The notes under the pieces are model-generated. The model ran no database searches. It saw nothing but the letters and a program-made list of their open reading frames with translations, and was not told the DNA's origin. From the NCBI GenBank assembly GCA_964016875.1, contig OZ024720.1:38779106-38843105 (forward strand): a stretch of 64,000 bases of DNA, in the 5' to 3' direction. This document shows positions 15,901 through 25,382 of the stretch, in pieces (the stretch's first letter is position 1; every line of letters begins with the position of its first letter). The translations under genes were made by a program, and so were the position numbers. Source of the stretch: Fallopia convolvulus. Its lineage: Eukaryota; Streptophyta; Magnoliopsida; Caryophyllales; Polygonaceae.

Positions 15901-16239
15901 ATTCCGCCTTTAAAATGACTTGTGATCTAACACTTCACGCCAAGTGTTCGATGAAATGGCCATGTAAATGTCACTCCTAAATGTGGCATTCATTTTCTAG
16001 GTTCGAATTTATTCTATTATTCGATACGTCTTGATTTTGTAGTGCAGAATGTGCTTTTTGGATTGATAATATCTTTATTATTTATGTTTATGCCTCAATG
16101 TCTTTAAAGTAGACTTGTTTTTTGTCCTTTTGCTTTTAAAATGACTTGTGATCTAACCTTGCACGCCAAGTGTTCGATGAAATGTCCATGTAAATGTCAC
16201 TTCTAAATGTAGCATTCGGTTTCTAGGTTCGAATTTATG
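9934..16239 (+). repeat. Higher-order satellite module, copy 2 (~6.3 kb)
   Basis: This is the second copy of the module that starts at 3421. Over long stretches it is almost base-for-base identical to copy 1: the small reading frames at 3731-3964 and 10244-10477 translate identically. It has lost about four monomers near 11085. Near 13528-14000 it has gained about three monomers (about 682 bp), which look like a mosaic of 10373-10800-type and 7700-7900-type sequence. Such whole-monomer gains and losses are expected from unequal exchange or gene conversion. Confidence 0.86.
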
Positions 16240-16820
16240 CTTTTATTCCATCGGTCTTGATTTTATAGTGCAGAATCTGCTTATCGGCTTGATATTATCC
16301 TCATTCTTTATGCTTATGCCTAGATGTCATTAAAGTTCACTTGTTTTTTGTCCTTTTACCTTTAAAATGATTTGTGATCTGACATTGCACGACAAGTATT
16401 CGATGAAATGTCCAAGTAAATGTCACTCATAAATGTGGCATTCGGTTTTTAGGTTTGAATTTATGCTTTTATTCGATCGGTGCTGATTTTATAGTGCAGA
16501 ATGTGCTTATTGGCTTGATACTATCCTCATTCTTTATGCTTATGCCTAGATGTCTTTAAAGTTCACTTGCTTGTATACTTTTTCCTTTAAAATGAGTTGT
16601 GATTTAATATTGCACGCAAGTGTTCGAAGAAATTTCCATGTAAATATCACTCCTAAATGTGGCATTCGGTTTCTATGTTCGAATTTATTCTATTATTCGA
16701 TACGTCTTGATTTTGTAGTGCAGAATGTGCTTTTTGGATTGATACTATCTTCATTCTTGATGCTTATGCCTCGATGTCTTTAAAGTTCACTTATTTTTTC
16801 TCCTCTTGCCTTTAAAATGA
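16240..16820 (+). repeat. Higher-order satellite module, partial copy 3
   Basis: This stretch matches 9934 onward at offset 6306 as far as about 16740, with slightly more changes than copies 1 and 2 show to each other. It then switches to a different monomer type and ends where the transposon complex begins at 16821. Confidence 0.8.
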
Positions 16821-18380
16821 AATGTCCTTGCAACAATCTATAGAAGCTATGGAGACACGCATGCTGGCACGCTTTGATGCCTTGTAGTGCCGATTCCTAG
16901 GGTTAAAAGAGAGGACACAAGTGCCTCAATTGGTGAAGAACAAGGAGACACGAGAAGAGGATTAGGGTTCGAGGACGAACCCTTTTAAAGTGGAGGAGGA
17001 GGATGTGAATTCGTCTACCACACCTTCTATCAAGCACCTACCGTGTGACACTCTCAATGCCGAGAATCCTGACGAGGGTATGACAGTCGATACCGTGCCT
17101 AATGGGGCAATGTTGCACACGCCGGTTTCCCACCTTGGAGCGCTTTGGCTTTTTAGGGATGGTGCCACTAGTTTGGGCACTTTTGTTGGCACCTTGTCCC
17201 ATGACTCGAGAGATGATTCCAGCCCTAAAGACAAGCCCAATGTGCACGATAAAGAGGAGCCTATACTTGGACAAGAAACCAAGGATGATGTTCGAGGCAC
17301 TAAGAAGTCGAGACAAGGACCCATGCTCTATTTTGGGCGCATCATGCGAGTCCTAGCTAAGTCAATACTATACAAAATTAAGGAGGAGCTCATGGCTCAT
17401 AAGTTTTCGATGGCTAATGACGGTGAAGGTTGGAGTGTTCTTGTGCCTATTGGTTTGACTAGTACTAAAACTTGAATTATGTTTTGTTAAGGGTTTTTAG
17501 TTGAATTTCTTGAAATTTAAGGGTGGTTTATGTAATTAGAGAGAAGGGAGGGTGGCTGAGTTGAGAGAGGCGTGGCTTTAGGGTTATAAGGCTTGTTTTT
17601 GGCCTCTTTTCTCGTTTAGTCTTGACGATGAAATTGCTCCCTTTTTACTTGTTTTTTTATCTAAAGTTCCTTTGTTTGTTTTTCGTTCAATCTCGTTTTT
17701 TGATTGTTGGTGGGTAATATCCGACGATCTTGCATCTTAGTTTGCTCTATTCTTGGTAAGTCATATCCAAGGCTTGAGCATCTGTATCCAACAATCCATC
17801 AATCCACTCCCAATCCCTCCATCCATCGATCCATCTCCATATCGGTGGAATTCTGCACCACGTTAGTATTTTCGCCATAACTTCCAATTTACATATTATC
17901 TAGATCTGAAATCTTGCGGGATTAAACTAGACTAAAAGATCTAACTCTAGGAGATCTACCCTTTTAATCTCAGCAGAAATTCAGCCACCGAGCTCCATCA
18001 TTCCACGAACATAGTGAAGGATTTTTGGGTTCTCTACTCGACAAAATCAAGGAGGATCTCATGTCTCATAAGTTTCCGATGGCCAATGACGCTGAAGGTT
18101 GGAGTGTTCTTGTGACTATTGGTTCGACTAGTCCTAAAACATGAATTATGATTTGTTAAGGGTTTTTAGTTGAATTTCTTAAAATTTAAGGGTGTTTTAT
18201 GTAATTAGAGAGAAGTGAGGGTGGATGAGTGGTGAGAAGCGTGGCTTTGGGGTTATAAGGCTTGTTTTTGGTCTCCTTTCTCCCTAGGACTTGAACGATG
18301 AAAATACTCTCTTTTTACTTGTTTCCAATATAAAGTTCCTTTGTTTTATTTTTCCCAACTTAATCTTGCTTACAATTCTT
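16821..18380 (+). mobile_element. Truncated non-autonomous LTR retrotransposon (NA-1 relative)
   Basis: The segment from about 16825 aligns by eye with the internal end of the element at 40924-46139 ('caacaatc...gaagct...gacacgcatg', then 'gaggacacaagtgcctca'). It continues through a hairpin and purine tract (16964-17003) into LTR sequence starting TGTGAATTC at 17004. The LTR includes blocks shared with NA-1: 'gattccagccctaaagaca', 'aaggaggagctcatgg' and 'gtaatatccgac'. The segment 17368-17700 recurs at about 18035-18370, so a second, truncated LTR piece follows the first. The 5' end is missing, and the right end is cut by the minus-strand Athila-like element. A 161-codon frame at 16990-17475 lies in this LTR sequence and has no recognisable domain. 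Confidence 0.75.
16964..17003 (+). promoter_or_regulatory. Hairpin plus 3' polypurine tract of the truncated element
   Basis: AGGGTTCG, loop AGGA, then CGAACCCT form a perfect 8-bp stem with a 4-base loop at 16964-16983. They are followed by a purine tract (aaagtggaggaggagga) that ends at the LTR start. The purine tract is where plus-strand DNA synthesis is expected to be primed in LTR elements. The same arrangement occurs in the other LTR elements of this window. Confidence 0.75.
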
Positions 18381-19344
18381 AAGGAAATTTGGCTCATGCA
18401 CATTATTTACTTTCAACACTTTGCTTTGCTCTTTCCCTTTTTTTTAACTACCTTATGATCTTCATTTTTTTATGGGAGATCGGTACCGATTTTTTTTCCT
18501 TTCTTTCTTTCTTTGCAAGTGCATTCAGGGAACCAAACTCCTTTTATATTACAAACTGCAAGATTTTTTAACTTTTCCCCAACCCATAATTACCCCACTC
18601 TTGAACCAAACAATCTCACTCAACAAAATTATCACAACCAATACTAAGTCCTAATCCCCGGATAGGGTCAAGCTTATCTTGGCTAGGAAATAATTTTGTG
18701 GAGATAAAAATAAAAGGCTTAGGCTCAATCTTGGCTTCAAAAAGAGGATAATGTAAAGGTAGGTTAAAGGGAGGATAAAAACTGGCTTATGAAATATAAG
18801 TTCTTAATCATAATTAACATGCATGAACGATCTCATAGCGGCTTCAAGAAATAGATAACCATATCAATGACAAGAGATTTATATGCATAAAGAGAGCAAA
18901 GCACACAAGAAAAAGAAGAGGGATTTTTTTTGTTCTCCCTTTAAGGCCAAAATTCCTCACTAGGTGAAAATTTTGTTGGATTGCAACTACTTCTACTTAA
19001 GACACATATGCTCGATTTCATCACAAGTCCATTTTCACAATTAAAAGCAATTTCTCAAGACTTAGGCTATACTATCCAAATATGCCAAAGGAATTATATG
19101 ATAAGCATGAAAATTAGTTCTCATCATAGGACATCTAAGATGGAGAATCTTCTATCCTAAAACGAACAAAAGTAATTTTATTTTTTTAATTTTTCGACAT
19201 TTTTTTAAAGCTTTTTCTTAACTAAAACAAACTAGCAAGCAACAAGCAAACAATCAAAGACTCAATTATATACAACATATGAGATTTCTTCTTCTCCTAC
19301 CCCATACTTAAATCATGCAATGTCCTCATGCATAAAACAAAATG
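18381..19344 (-). other. 3' noncoding region of Ath-2
   Basis: No coding region is seen here. On the minus strand it begins with a hairpin and purine tract (19333 down to 19295) and continues through A-rich tracts. Near 18640-18760 it has a block with 'gagcctaagccttt' and 'tccacaaaattatttcctagcc' that is shared with the corresponding regions of Ath-1 (about 27547-27611) and Ath-3 (about 55477-55560 and 60918-61000). The junction with the truncated element on the left is only placed to within about 20 bp. Confidence 0.7.
19295..19333 (-). promoter_or_regulatory. Hairpin plus central polypurine-like tract of Ath-2
   Basis: On the minus strand, ATGCATG, loop AGGA and CATTGCAT pair over seven base pairs with one bulged T. 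They are followed by 'tttaagtatggggtaggag'. In Ath-1 and Ath-3 the equivalent structures lie just downstream of pol; here it lies downstream of the ORF-1-like gene. A central polypurine tract is inferred from the resemblance. Confidence 0.65.
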
Positions 19345-19349
19345 ATATG
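19345..19349 (+). repeat. Target-site duplication ATATG, left of Ath-1
   Basis: ATATG directly precedes the TGATGTC LTR start, and ATATG (29914-29918) directly follows the GCGATCA LTR end. A 5-bp duplication is normal for LTR retrotransposon integration, and it shows that Ath-1 inserted into the 3' region of Ath-2. Confidence 0.93.
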
Positions 19350-20759
19350 TGATGTCTCTCTATTTGGTGGTGTTTTCATATGTGATTTCCTTTGTAAATA
19401 TGTTTCTTTTTCCCCTTTTCTTGTGCGTTTTGTTCCTTTTTAGCTTAGTTCCCGTATTTCTATGAGATTCGGAGACTACGCACCTTTTATGTGTTTTGTA
19501 GGTAATTTGGCATGAATCAAGGATCGATTTGAAGGAGGGTCGAGACATGGAGCAAAGGCCGAGCTAAAGCGGGAAAGAGAGAAGCAAGCCATGAAGAAGA
19601 ACAAGAGAAGCCAACTAAGAAGAAGGTGGAATGAGGTCAGGACCGAGTTGCAACCACATCGGGCCCGACTTTGAAGTCTCCAACCTCGGACCGAGTTGCA
19701 CAGTACCTCGGGCCCGAGGTTCCTCCGTGTCGGTCCGAGTCGGTCACCGAACTACTTGAGCTCCAAGGCACGAATTTGTGGACTTCCACTTTTGCCCTTC
19801 ATCTAATCTATAAAAGGCCCTCTTGTCTTCTAAGAAAGGGTTCCCTCACACACACACAAAAAGGGGGTTCCAAGGGAGCCAAGAGGATACTTGGAGAGCA
19901 AGGAGGAAGGAGAAGAGGAGGAAGAGAGAGAGAATCGGCCAAGAGAGAGGAAGGCTTGATAGGTTTTGTTGATTGTTTAACTTTGATTTGCTTTGATCTT
20001 GTGGATTTGAAAACCCTTGATTTGAATTTGTGGATTGCTTTGGATTTGAGTGAAACCTTGCATTGTTTTGAGATTGATTATGATGATTGCTTTCTCTTTT
20101 GATTTGATTGCTTTCTTTGCTTGTCACATGGAGTAGATCTCCTTGATCTTGGGTTATGGGGGAAAACCCTAGCTAGGTTTAGGCTAGAAACCCCAATTCC
20201 ATAGCCTTGAGTGTTTGATCTAAGGAACCCACTCTACATAGAGCTACAATTCCTTGCGAAAGTTGGGAATCAAGGCTTGAGATTGGCAAAGTAGCGAAAG
20301 TGAACATGTGTCAATCTCAAGACCTTGCTTCGAAGGGGATTTCCCCATGGATCGAGGTGTAGATGTGGTTGGAACGAGGGCGAAAGCAGTCGATCCTAGT
20401 TCGATCATCACTCATTGCCTGAATTGGGGTGGAAAAGCCTTAATCTACTAGGGAAGGAACCCAAAAGCCCAAGATCTACTTTTAAAATCTTTGAGTTCGA
20501 CATCCCCAGCTACCTCGGGCCCGACTTACCCAGTGTCGGTCCCGACTTCCTCTTGTCGCCAACCTCGGGCCCGACGTGACCTCAGTGTCGGTCCCGACTG
20601 TTTTCTTTGTTTTCCTTTGTTTTATGCTCTCCTTTCTAGCTTCCTAGTATCTAGGCACATCGATCGAGTAGACTTCCCGAGTGTTCGACACCCACCACGT
20701 ACTACAACGGGGTCGGGTTATAAATTGTATCTCTTGACCCTCGCATCCGAGAGCGATCA
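19350..20759 (+). repeat. 5' LTR of Ath-1
   Basis: This direct repeat matches 28504-29913 with the same length of 1410 bp. It contains a TATA box (19809-19816), a CA-repeat run with a purine-rich stretch near 19850-19960, and two clusters of the family motif (about 19661-19750 and 20500-20600). Small reading frames inside it (for example 19671-20102) show no recognisable domain and are not called as genes. Confidence 0.95.
19809..19816 (+). promoter_or_regulatory. TATA box of Ath-1 5' LTR
   Basis: TATAAAAG lies in the LTR, and transcription would start a few tens of bases downstream. The identical site in the 3' LTR is at 28963-28970. Confidence 0.7.
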
Positions 20760-20765
20760 AAAGAT

Positions 20766-20783
20766 TGGCGCCGTTGCCGGGGA
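20766..20783 (+). promoter_or_regulatory. Primer binding site of Ath-1 (tRNA-Asp)
   Basis: TGGCGCCGTTGCCGGGGA is complementary to the 3' end of plant tRNA-Asp(GUC), including CCA. It lies 6 bases after the 5' LTR. This primer type is usual for Athila/Tat-lineage elements. Confidence 0.9.
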
Positions 20784-20911
20784 AGTCTAAGTGCATTGAG
20801 TGCCAATTTGGTGAGTTTCTTGTGTTTTTGTAGTGATTTGGGTGAGGGAATAGCCCAAACCCTTTGTTTGTTTTTTATTTGTTTTGGTTTGTGTTTTTGT
20901 TTCATAGGTGT

Positions 20912-23308
20912 ATGCTAGCTCGTTCCTCCCGAGGAACACTTGAGCTTGAGTTTGTGAGTGATCCGGAAAGTATTCTCAAGGAAGCCCGAAGAAGGAAAAG
21001 GATGGCGAATCAAGCTCTCCATGTTGATGAGGAGTTGGCTCAACTTAGGGCCGAAATGGCTAGATTGCAACTTGAGAGGGACAATCAAGAAGAGGTGGCA
21101 AGAAGAGAACGGGAGCAACGGATGAGAGCCGAGGCTCAACTCAACGCTCTACCCCGGAATGCAAGCCAATACATGCATCCGGAGTTGAGGGTCCCCGAGC
21201 CGGCTATTGTGCTTCCCGAGGTTGCCAAGAATTTTGAGATCAAGACGCAATTCATCTCCCTCATCAAGCGTGATCAATTCGAGGGCCATCCATATGAGTG
21301 TCCCATAGAGCACGTCAAACGCTTTGTGGACATGTGTGAGACGATCTCTACCGACGAGGAGACATTGGAGTATGTGCTTCTAAAGGCGTTCAAATGGTCA
21401 CTTGGGGGCAAGGCCACACATTGGCCCGAGAGCCAAGCTCCTAGGTCAATCACAACTTGGAAGACACTCTATGATGCTTTCTTGATGAAGTTCTTCCCTC
21501 CCTCAAAGACAACCGAGCTAAGAAGGAAGATTGCAAGCTTTCAACAAGGTCCGAATGAGCCTCTCTTCGAAGCATGGGACCGTTTCAAGGAGATGTTGCG
21601 CCAATGTCCTACTCATGGCCAACAACCATATGTGCTTCAAGACATCTTTTTCCAAGGCATCAATCCGGTAACGAAGGACAAGCTCAATCTCCACACCGAT
21701 TGTGGGTTCATAGACTTGACACCGGATCAAGCTTGGGAGCTACTTGACAAGCTATCCGATTATGAGGCCATGTATGGGGTGAGTCAAGCTAGCAAGGAGG
21801 TGAAAGTTCAAGGTGAAGGTGCAAGGAAGTTATATGATCCAAAGGGAGAAGACATTGATAGGGATGTGAAGCTCCAATTCCTTGAAGGTGAAGTGAGCAA
21901 GCTTAAGAGGCAAGTCCACTACTACAAGCAAAATGCTAGAGCTTGTGAGGAGTGTGGATCCTTTGCACATGCTACACAAGTTTGTCCGAATGAGAGCCAA
22001 GTGCGCTTGGCCGAGCGAATTGAGGAGACAAACTATGTTCGAGGAAATTTCGGTGGAAGAAGCAATTTCAACAATGGTGGCAATGGCCGATGGAACAACG
22101 GTCAAGCTCAAGGCTACAACAACAACTTCAACCAAAACGAGCCGAGGGCGCCACCACCACCATATAGACCACCGGGATTCAATGAGTTACAAACATTTGC
22201 TCAAGAGATGAGAGATGGGTTCAAGGAGATGAGGACCCAATTCAATGAGTTTGGTGCATGGAGGAGGCAAGTCGACAATCAGTTTGCTCAAATTGCGACT
22301 CAAGCCCCGAGAGAGAATGGGAGACTTCCGGGCCGACCCGAGGAGAATCCTCGAGCTCAAAACAATCAAAATGAAGTCCGGGCAATTGGATTGAGAAGTG
22401 GCCGAAACATACCCGAGCCACACGTGCCTAAGAAGAGTGAAGAGAGTCGGACCAACTTACCCAGCAAGTCGGGTCCGAAGTTCCCCGAAGTCGACCCAGC
22501 AAGAAGATCGACTCCTTCACCACGGACCGAGGTTGAGAGCAACTCGGGACCGACGTACACAGACCTCGATCCGACCCCTCTGCCCAAGACCGAGATTCAC
22601 AACATCGGGCCCAACATGGTGCCCAAGTCGGTCCAACCAGGAAGTGTTGCAAATGAAGCGGGGAAGTCCAAAGAAGTTGATCCAAGAAAGATTCAAGGTG
22701 CAACAATTCTTCCATATCCCTCGAAGAAGCCGAAAGATGTTGTTGAGAACAAGTTCAAGAGGTTTCTCAAACTCTTGCAAGGCTTGAACATCTCCATCCC
22801 GTTCACCGACGCATTGAGTGAGATGCCATCTTATGCCAAGTTTTTAAAGGAGATTTTGAGCAAGAAGAGGTCCATAGTGGAAATGCAAGATGAAGTCAAG
22901 ACCTTGGAGTTACCACAAAAGCTAGGAGATCCCGGTCGTTTTGCTATAACCATTGGTGTGGGGTCTCAAAATTTCCAAGCCTTGTGTGATCTTGGAGCAA
23001 GCACGAGCATCATTCCTTACACCATATGGAAATCCACATCTATGGGTCTCATAGCTCCGGTCAACATGAGGTTAACGATAGCGGATGGGTCGTCCATCGA
23101 ACCAATTGGTATCGTCGAGGATTATCCCGTTTGCATTGAAGGCCACTATGTCCCAATCGACTTTGTTGTAGTAGACATGATAGAAGTGCCGGGTGAACCG
23201 ATCATACTAGGGAGACCTTTCCTTGCTACGGTTAGGGCAGTCATTGATGTAAAGAAGGGCCACTTGTCTCTTGACATTGGAGGAAGAGAAATTGAGTTTT
23301 TCTTTTAG
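20912..23308 (+). CDS. gag-pro: Ath-1 Gag-protease
   Basis: This is a frame of about 798 residues. I chose the ATG at 20912 because it matches the N-terminus of the Ath-2 gag (both have a short basic start, then a charged coiled coil). The ATG 48 bases upstream would add an unconserved hydrophobic leader. Visible parts are a coiled coil (about 35-85), a retrotransposon gag region (about 90-310, with 'YMHPELRVPEPAIVLPE' and 'LRQCPTHG'), a CCHC zinc knuckle (about 345-358, CEECGSFAHATQVC), a proline/serine-rich linker carrying the repeated family motif (about 490-590), and an aspartic protease (DLGAS at about 693, ILGRPFL further on). Gag forms the particle and binds RNA; the protease processes the polyprotein. 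The frame ends at 23308 in a T-run, where it should continue into RT. Confidence 0.92.
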   Translation: MLARSSRGTLELEFVSDPESILKEARRRKRMANQALHVDEELAQLRAEMARLQLERDNQEEVARREREQRMRAEAQLNALPRNASQYMHPELRVPEPAIVLPEVAKNFEIKTQFISLIKRDQFEGHPYECPIEHVKRFVDMCETISTDEETLEYVLLKAFKWSLGGKATHWPESQAPRSITTWKTLYDAFLMKFFPPSKTTELRRKIASFQQGPNEPLFEAWDRFKEMLRQCPTHGQQPYVLQDIFFQGINPVTKDKLNLHTDCGFIDLTPDQAWELLDKLSDYEAMYGVSQASKEVKVQGEGARKLYDPKGEDIDRDVKLQFLEGEVSKLKRQVHYYKQNARACEECGSFAHATQVCPNESQVRLAERIEETNYVRGNFGGRSNFNNGGNGRWNNGQAQGYNNNFNQNEPRAPPPPYRPPGFNELQTFAQEMRDGFKEMRTQFNEFGAWRRQVDNQFAQIATQAPRENGRLPGRPEENPRAQNNQNEVRAIGLRSGRNIPEPHVPKKSEESRTNLPSKSGPKFPEVDPARRSTPSPRTEVESNSGPTYTDLDPTPLPKTEIHNIGPNMVPKSVQPGSVANEAGKSKEVDPRKIQGATILPYPSKKPKDVVENKFKRFLKLLQGLNISIPFTDALSEMPSYAKFLKEILSKKRSIVEMQDEVKTLELPQKLGDPGRFAITIGVGSQNFQALCDLGASTSIIPYTIWKSTSMGLIAPVNMRLTIADGSSIEPIGIVEDYPVCIEGHYVPIDFVVVDMIEVPGEPIILGRPFLATVRAVIDVKKGHLSLDIGGREIEFFF

Positions 23309-25382
23309 ACCAACTTCAAAAGGGACCGTACATAAGGAAGCTAAGATGATCCAAGTTCCTCTTGGATTGCAATGGGAAGCCATTTCTAAGAAGTCAAGGC
23401 CAAGGGAGCTTAGGTTGAAAGCCACCCCACCACCTAGAGAAATTGAGATAGAGCGCCAAGGTCTAGACCTCAATATGATTGAGCATGAGCAATTGGAGGA
23501 AAGGATGTCTTACTTGGAGGTGTTCAAGGCCGAGAAAGAAGAAGTTCAAGCACCACCGGAACCATCTCAAGAACTCAAGGAGCTTCCAAAAGATTTGAGG
23601 TACGCATTTCTTGGTCCCAACTCTTCTTTACCCGTAATCATAAATGCCAACTTGAATGATGAGGAGGAGTCTAAGTTGTTGAAGGTTCTAAGAAAACATA
23701 GAGGAGCTTTAGGGTATTCAGTAGAGGAACTAAAGGGAATCTCTCCCTCAATTTGCATGCATAGGATTTATATGGAGGATAACCATAAACCCACTATTGA
23801 ACCCCAAAGAAGATTAAATCCTAACATGAAAGAAGTGGTAAAGAGTGAAATACTTAGGATGTTGGATGCGGGAATTATCTTCCCAATTTCCGATAGCAAG
23901 TATGTGAGTCCCGTGCATGTAGTTCCTAAGAAAGGAGGTCTCACCGTTGTGCAAAATGAAAAGGGAGAAATGATACCTATGAGAACCACAACAAAATGGC
24001 GTATGTGTATTGATTACCGTAAGCTTAATATCGGCACTCGCAAAGACCATTTTCCTCTTCCTTTCATAGACCAAGTCCTAGAGAGATTAGCACAACATGA
24101 ATATTTTTGCTACCTTGACGGGTATAGCGGGTTTTGGCAAATCCCTATTCATCCCGATGATCAAGAGAAGACGACATTCACATGTCCTTATGGGACTTTT
24201 GCCTATAGACGCATGCCTTTTGGTTTATGTAATGCGCCGACAACATTTCAAAGATGCATGATGTCCATCTTCTCCGATATGGTTGAGGATATAGTAGAAG
24301 TGTTTATGGATGATTTCTCCGTCTACGGTTCCTCATTTGATGTTTGCTTAGCTAACTTAGACAAGGTTTTGACTAGATGTGAGGAGACTAGCTTGGTGCT
24401 TAATTGGGAAAAATGCCACTTTATGGTGAAGGAGGGCATAGTACTAGGACACCTAGTTTCTAGTAGGGGGATAGAGGTAGATAGAGCTAAAGTTGAAATA
24501 ATTGAAAAACTACCTCCCCCCTCTTGTGTTCGTGATGTTAGGAGTTTCTTAGGTCATGCAGGATTTTATAGACGGTTCATCAAGGATTTTTCTAAAATTG
24601 CAAAACCATTGTCTAACCTCTTGATGAAGGATGTGCCCTTTGTATTTTCCGAGGATTGCATGAGTTTTTTTTGTAGGTTGAGAGATGCCTTGATCTCGGC
24701 TCCAATAATGGCGGCACCCGATTGGAATCTTCCATTCGAGGTGATGTGTGATGCTAGTGATTTCGCCGTAGGGGTCGTCCTTGGGCAAAGGAAGGATGGA
24801 AAGTTGCATGCCATCTACTACGCAAGCAAAACTTTGGATGAAACTCAGTGCAATTACACAACAACGGAGAAAGAGTTTCTTGCGATAGTGTTTGCATTTG
24901 AGAAATTCCGTTCATATCTTGTGGGATCAAAGGTGGTAGTCTTCACAGACCATGCGGCAATCAAATACCTCATGAAGAAGAAAGATGCAAAGCCGAGGCT
25001 TCTAAGGTGGATGCTCCTTCTCCAAGAGTTTGACCATGAGATCAAGGACAAAACCGGTGCGGAAAATGTGGTAGCGGATCATCTATCCCGTTTGCCCATC
25101 GAGTACATGTTGGAGATGGAGGATGGTATGACTATAAATGATTCAAGAGCAGATGAAGTTCTCATGAGCGGAAAGGAGGAAAGGAAGGGTGGATCGACGA
25201 ACCAAGTACGTCGGGCCCGAGGTTCAGAACATCGGACCGAAGGCAAGGCAAGTGCGAGTGAGTCGGGACCGAGGACTTCAACATCGGGCCCGAGTGACCT
25301 GTGTGTCTGCGAAGCTAGACCGGCGTCCAACCATGTCGGGCCGGTATACTTCAATGTCGGTCCGTGGAAGGAAGTTTCCTAG
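23271..25382 (+). CDS. pol: Ath-1 reverse transcriptase-RNase H
   Basis: This is a frame of about 703 codons that starts inside the gag-protease frame and is offset by one base. Homology to the protease-RT spacer starts near 23300, so it is a continuation of the polyprotein and not an independent gene. The RT shows VHVVPKKGG, WRMCIDYRKLN, FWQIPIHP, MPFGLCNAP and the catalytic FMDDF at 345-349. RNase H follows, with CDASD (Asp at about 494), TTEKEFLA, FTDHAA and ADHLSR. After RNase H the frame enters the linker with the family motif (about 25190-25370) and stops at 25382. The frame then shifts into integrase. Confidence 0.92.
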   Translation: MTLEEEKLSFSFRPTSKGTVHKEAKMIQVPLGLQWEAISKKSRPRELRLKATPPPREIEIERQGLDLNMIEHEQLEERMSYLEVFKAEKEEVQAPPEPSQELKELPKDLRYAFLGPNSSLPVIINANLNDEEESKLLKVLRKHRGALGYSVEELKGISPSICMHRIYMEDNHKPTIEPQRRLNPNMKEVVKSEILRMLDAGIIFPISDSKYVSPVHVVPKKGGLTVVQNEKGEMIPMRTTTKWRMCIDYRKLNIGTRKDHFPLPFIDQVLERLAQHEYFCYLDGYSGFWQIPIHPDDQEKTTFTCPYGTFAYRRMPFGLCNAPTTFQRCMMSIFSDMVEDIVEVFMDDFSVYGSSFDVCLANLDKVLTRCEETSLVLNWEKCHFMVKEGIVLGHLVSSRGIEVDRAKVEIIEKLPPPSCVRDVRSFLGHAGFYRRFIKDFSKIAKPLSNLLMKDVPFVFSEDCMSFFCRLRDALISAPIMAAPDWNLPFEVMCDASDFAVGVVLGQRKDGKLHAIYYASKTLDETQCNYTTTEKEFLAIVFAFEKFRSYLVGSKVVVFTDHAAIKYLMKKKDAKPRLLRWMLLLQEFDHEIKDKTGAENVVADHLSRLPIEYMLEMEDGMTINDSRADEVLMSGKEERKGGSTNQVRRARGSEHRTEGKASASESGPRTSTSGPSDLCVCEARPASNHVGPVYFNVGPWKEVS

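Larger units (their letters stand above)
1..16820 (+). repeat. Satellite array, ~226-bp monomer, block A
   Basis: This is a head-to-tail tandem repeat of roughly 74 AT-rich monomers. Spacing of the landmark 'ggcttgatac' (for example 2115, 2341, 2565, 2791) gives 224-226 bp. Each monomer carries, in order, a 'tatcctcattctttatgc' segment, a pyrimidine-rich run ending in 'cctttaaaatgac', 'ccaagtgttcgatgaaatg', 'gtcactcctaaatgtggc' and 'attcgatcggtcttgatttt'. Some monomers carry 6-20 bp deletions, such as loss of 'tttgcc' before 'tttaaaatg' or loss of 'cgaattta'. Short reading frames of about 60-106 codons recur once per monomer and are by-products of the repeat, not genes. A centromeric or pericentromeric satellite is plausible but not shown. 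Confidence 0.96.

Noticed and set aside
1..16783. Recurring small reading frames in the satellite (for example 2097-2315, 5246-5566, 10244-10477)
   Set aside because: They repeat with the 226-bp period, share the same translated phrases and have no start context or domain; they are by-products of the repeat.
1..16820. CRISPR-like or other regular spaced array
   Set aside because: The repeated unit is the whole 226-bp monomer with no unique spacers; the context is eukaryotic satellite DNA.
16990..17475. 161-codon frame as a host gene
   Set aside because: It lies across the LTR start of a truncated element and parts of it match the NA-1 LTR; no domain is seen.
18389..18654. Small hydrophobic frames near the left end of Ath-2
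   Set aside because: They are in AT-rich noncoding DNA of the Ath-2 3' region, in T-runs, without any recognisable feature.
19671..20102. 143-codon frame in the Ath-1 LTR (and 28723-29256)
   Set aside because: It is present in both LTRs and upstream of or across the TATA box; low complexity, no domain, and the length differs between the two copies.
20864..20911. Upstream ATG of Ath-1 gag giving a hydrophobic leader resembling a signal peptide
   Set aside because: The leader is not shared with Ath-2 gag, whose start aligns with the ATG at 20912; a secreted Gag makes no sense here.
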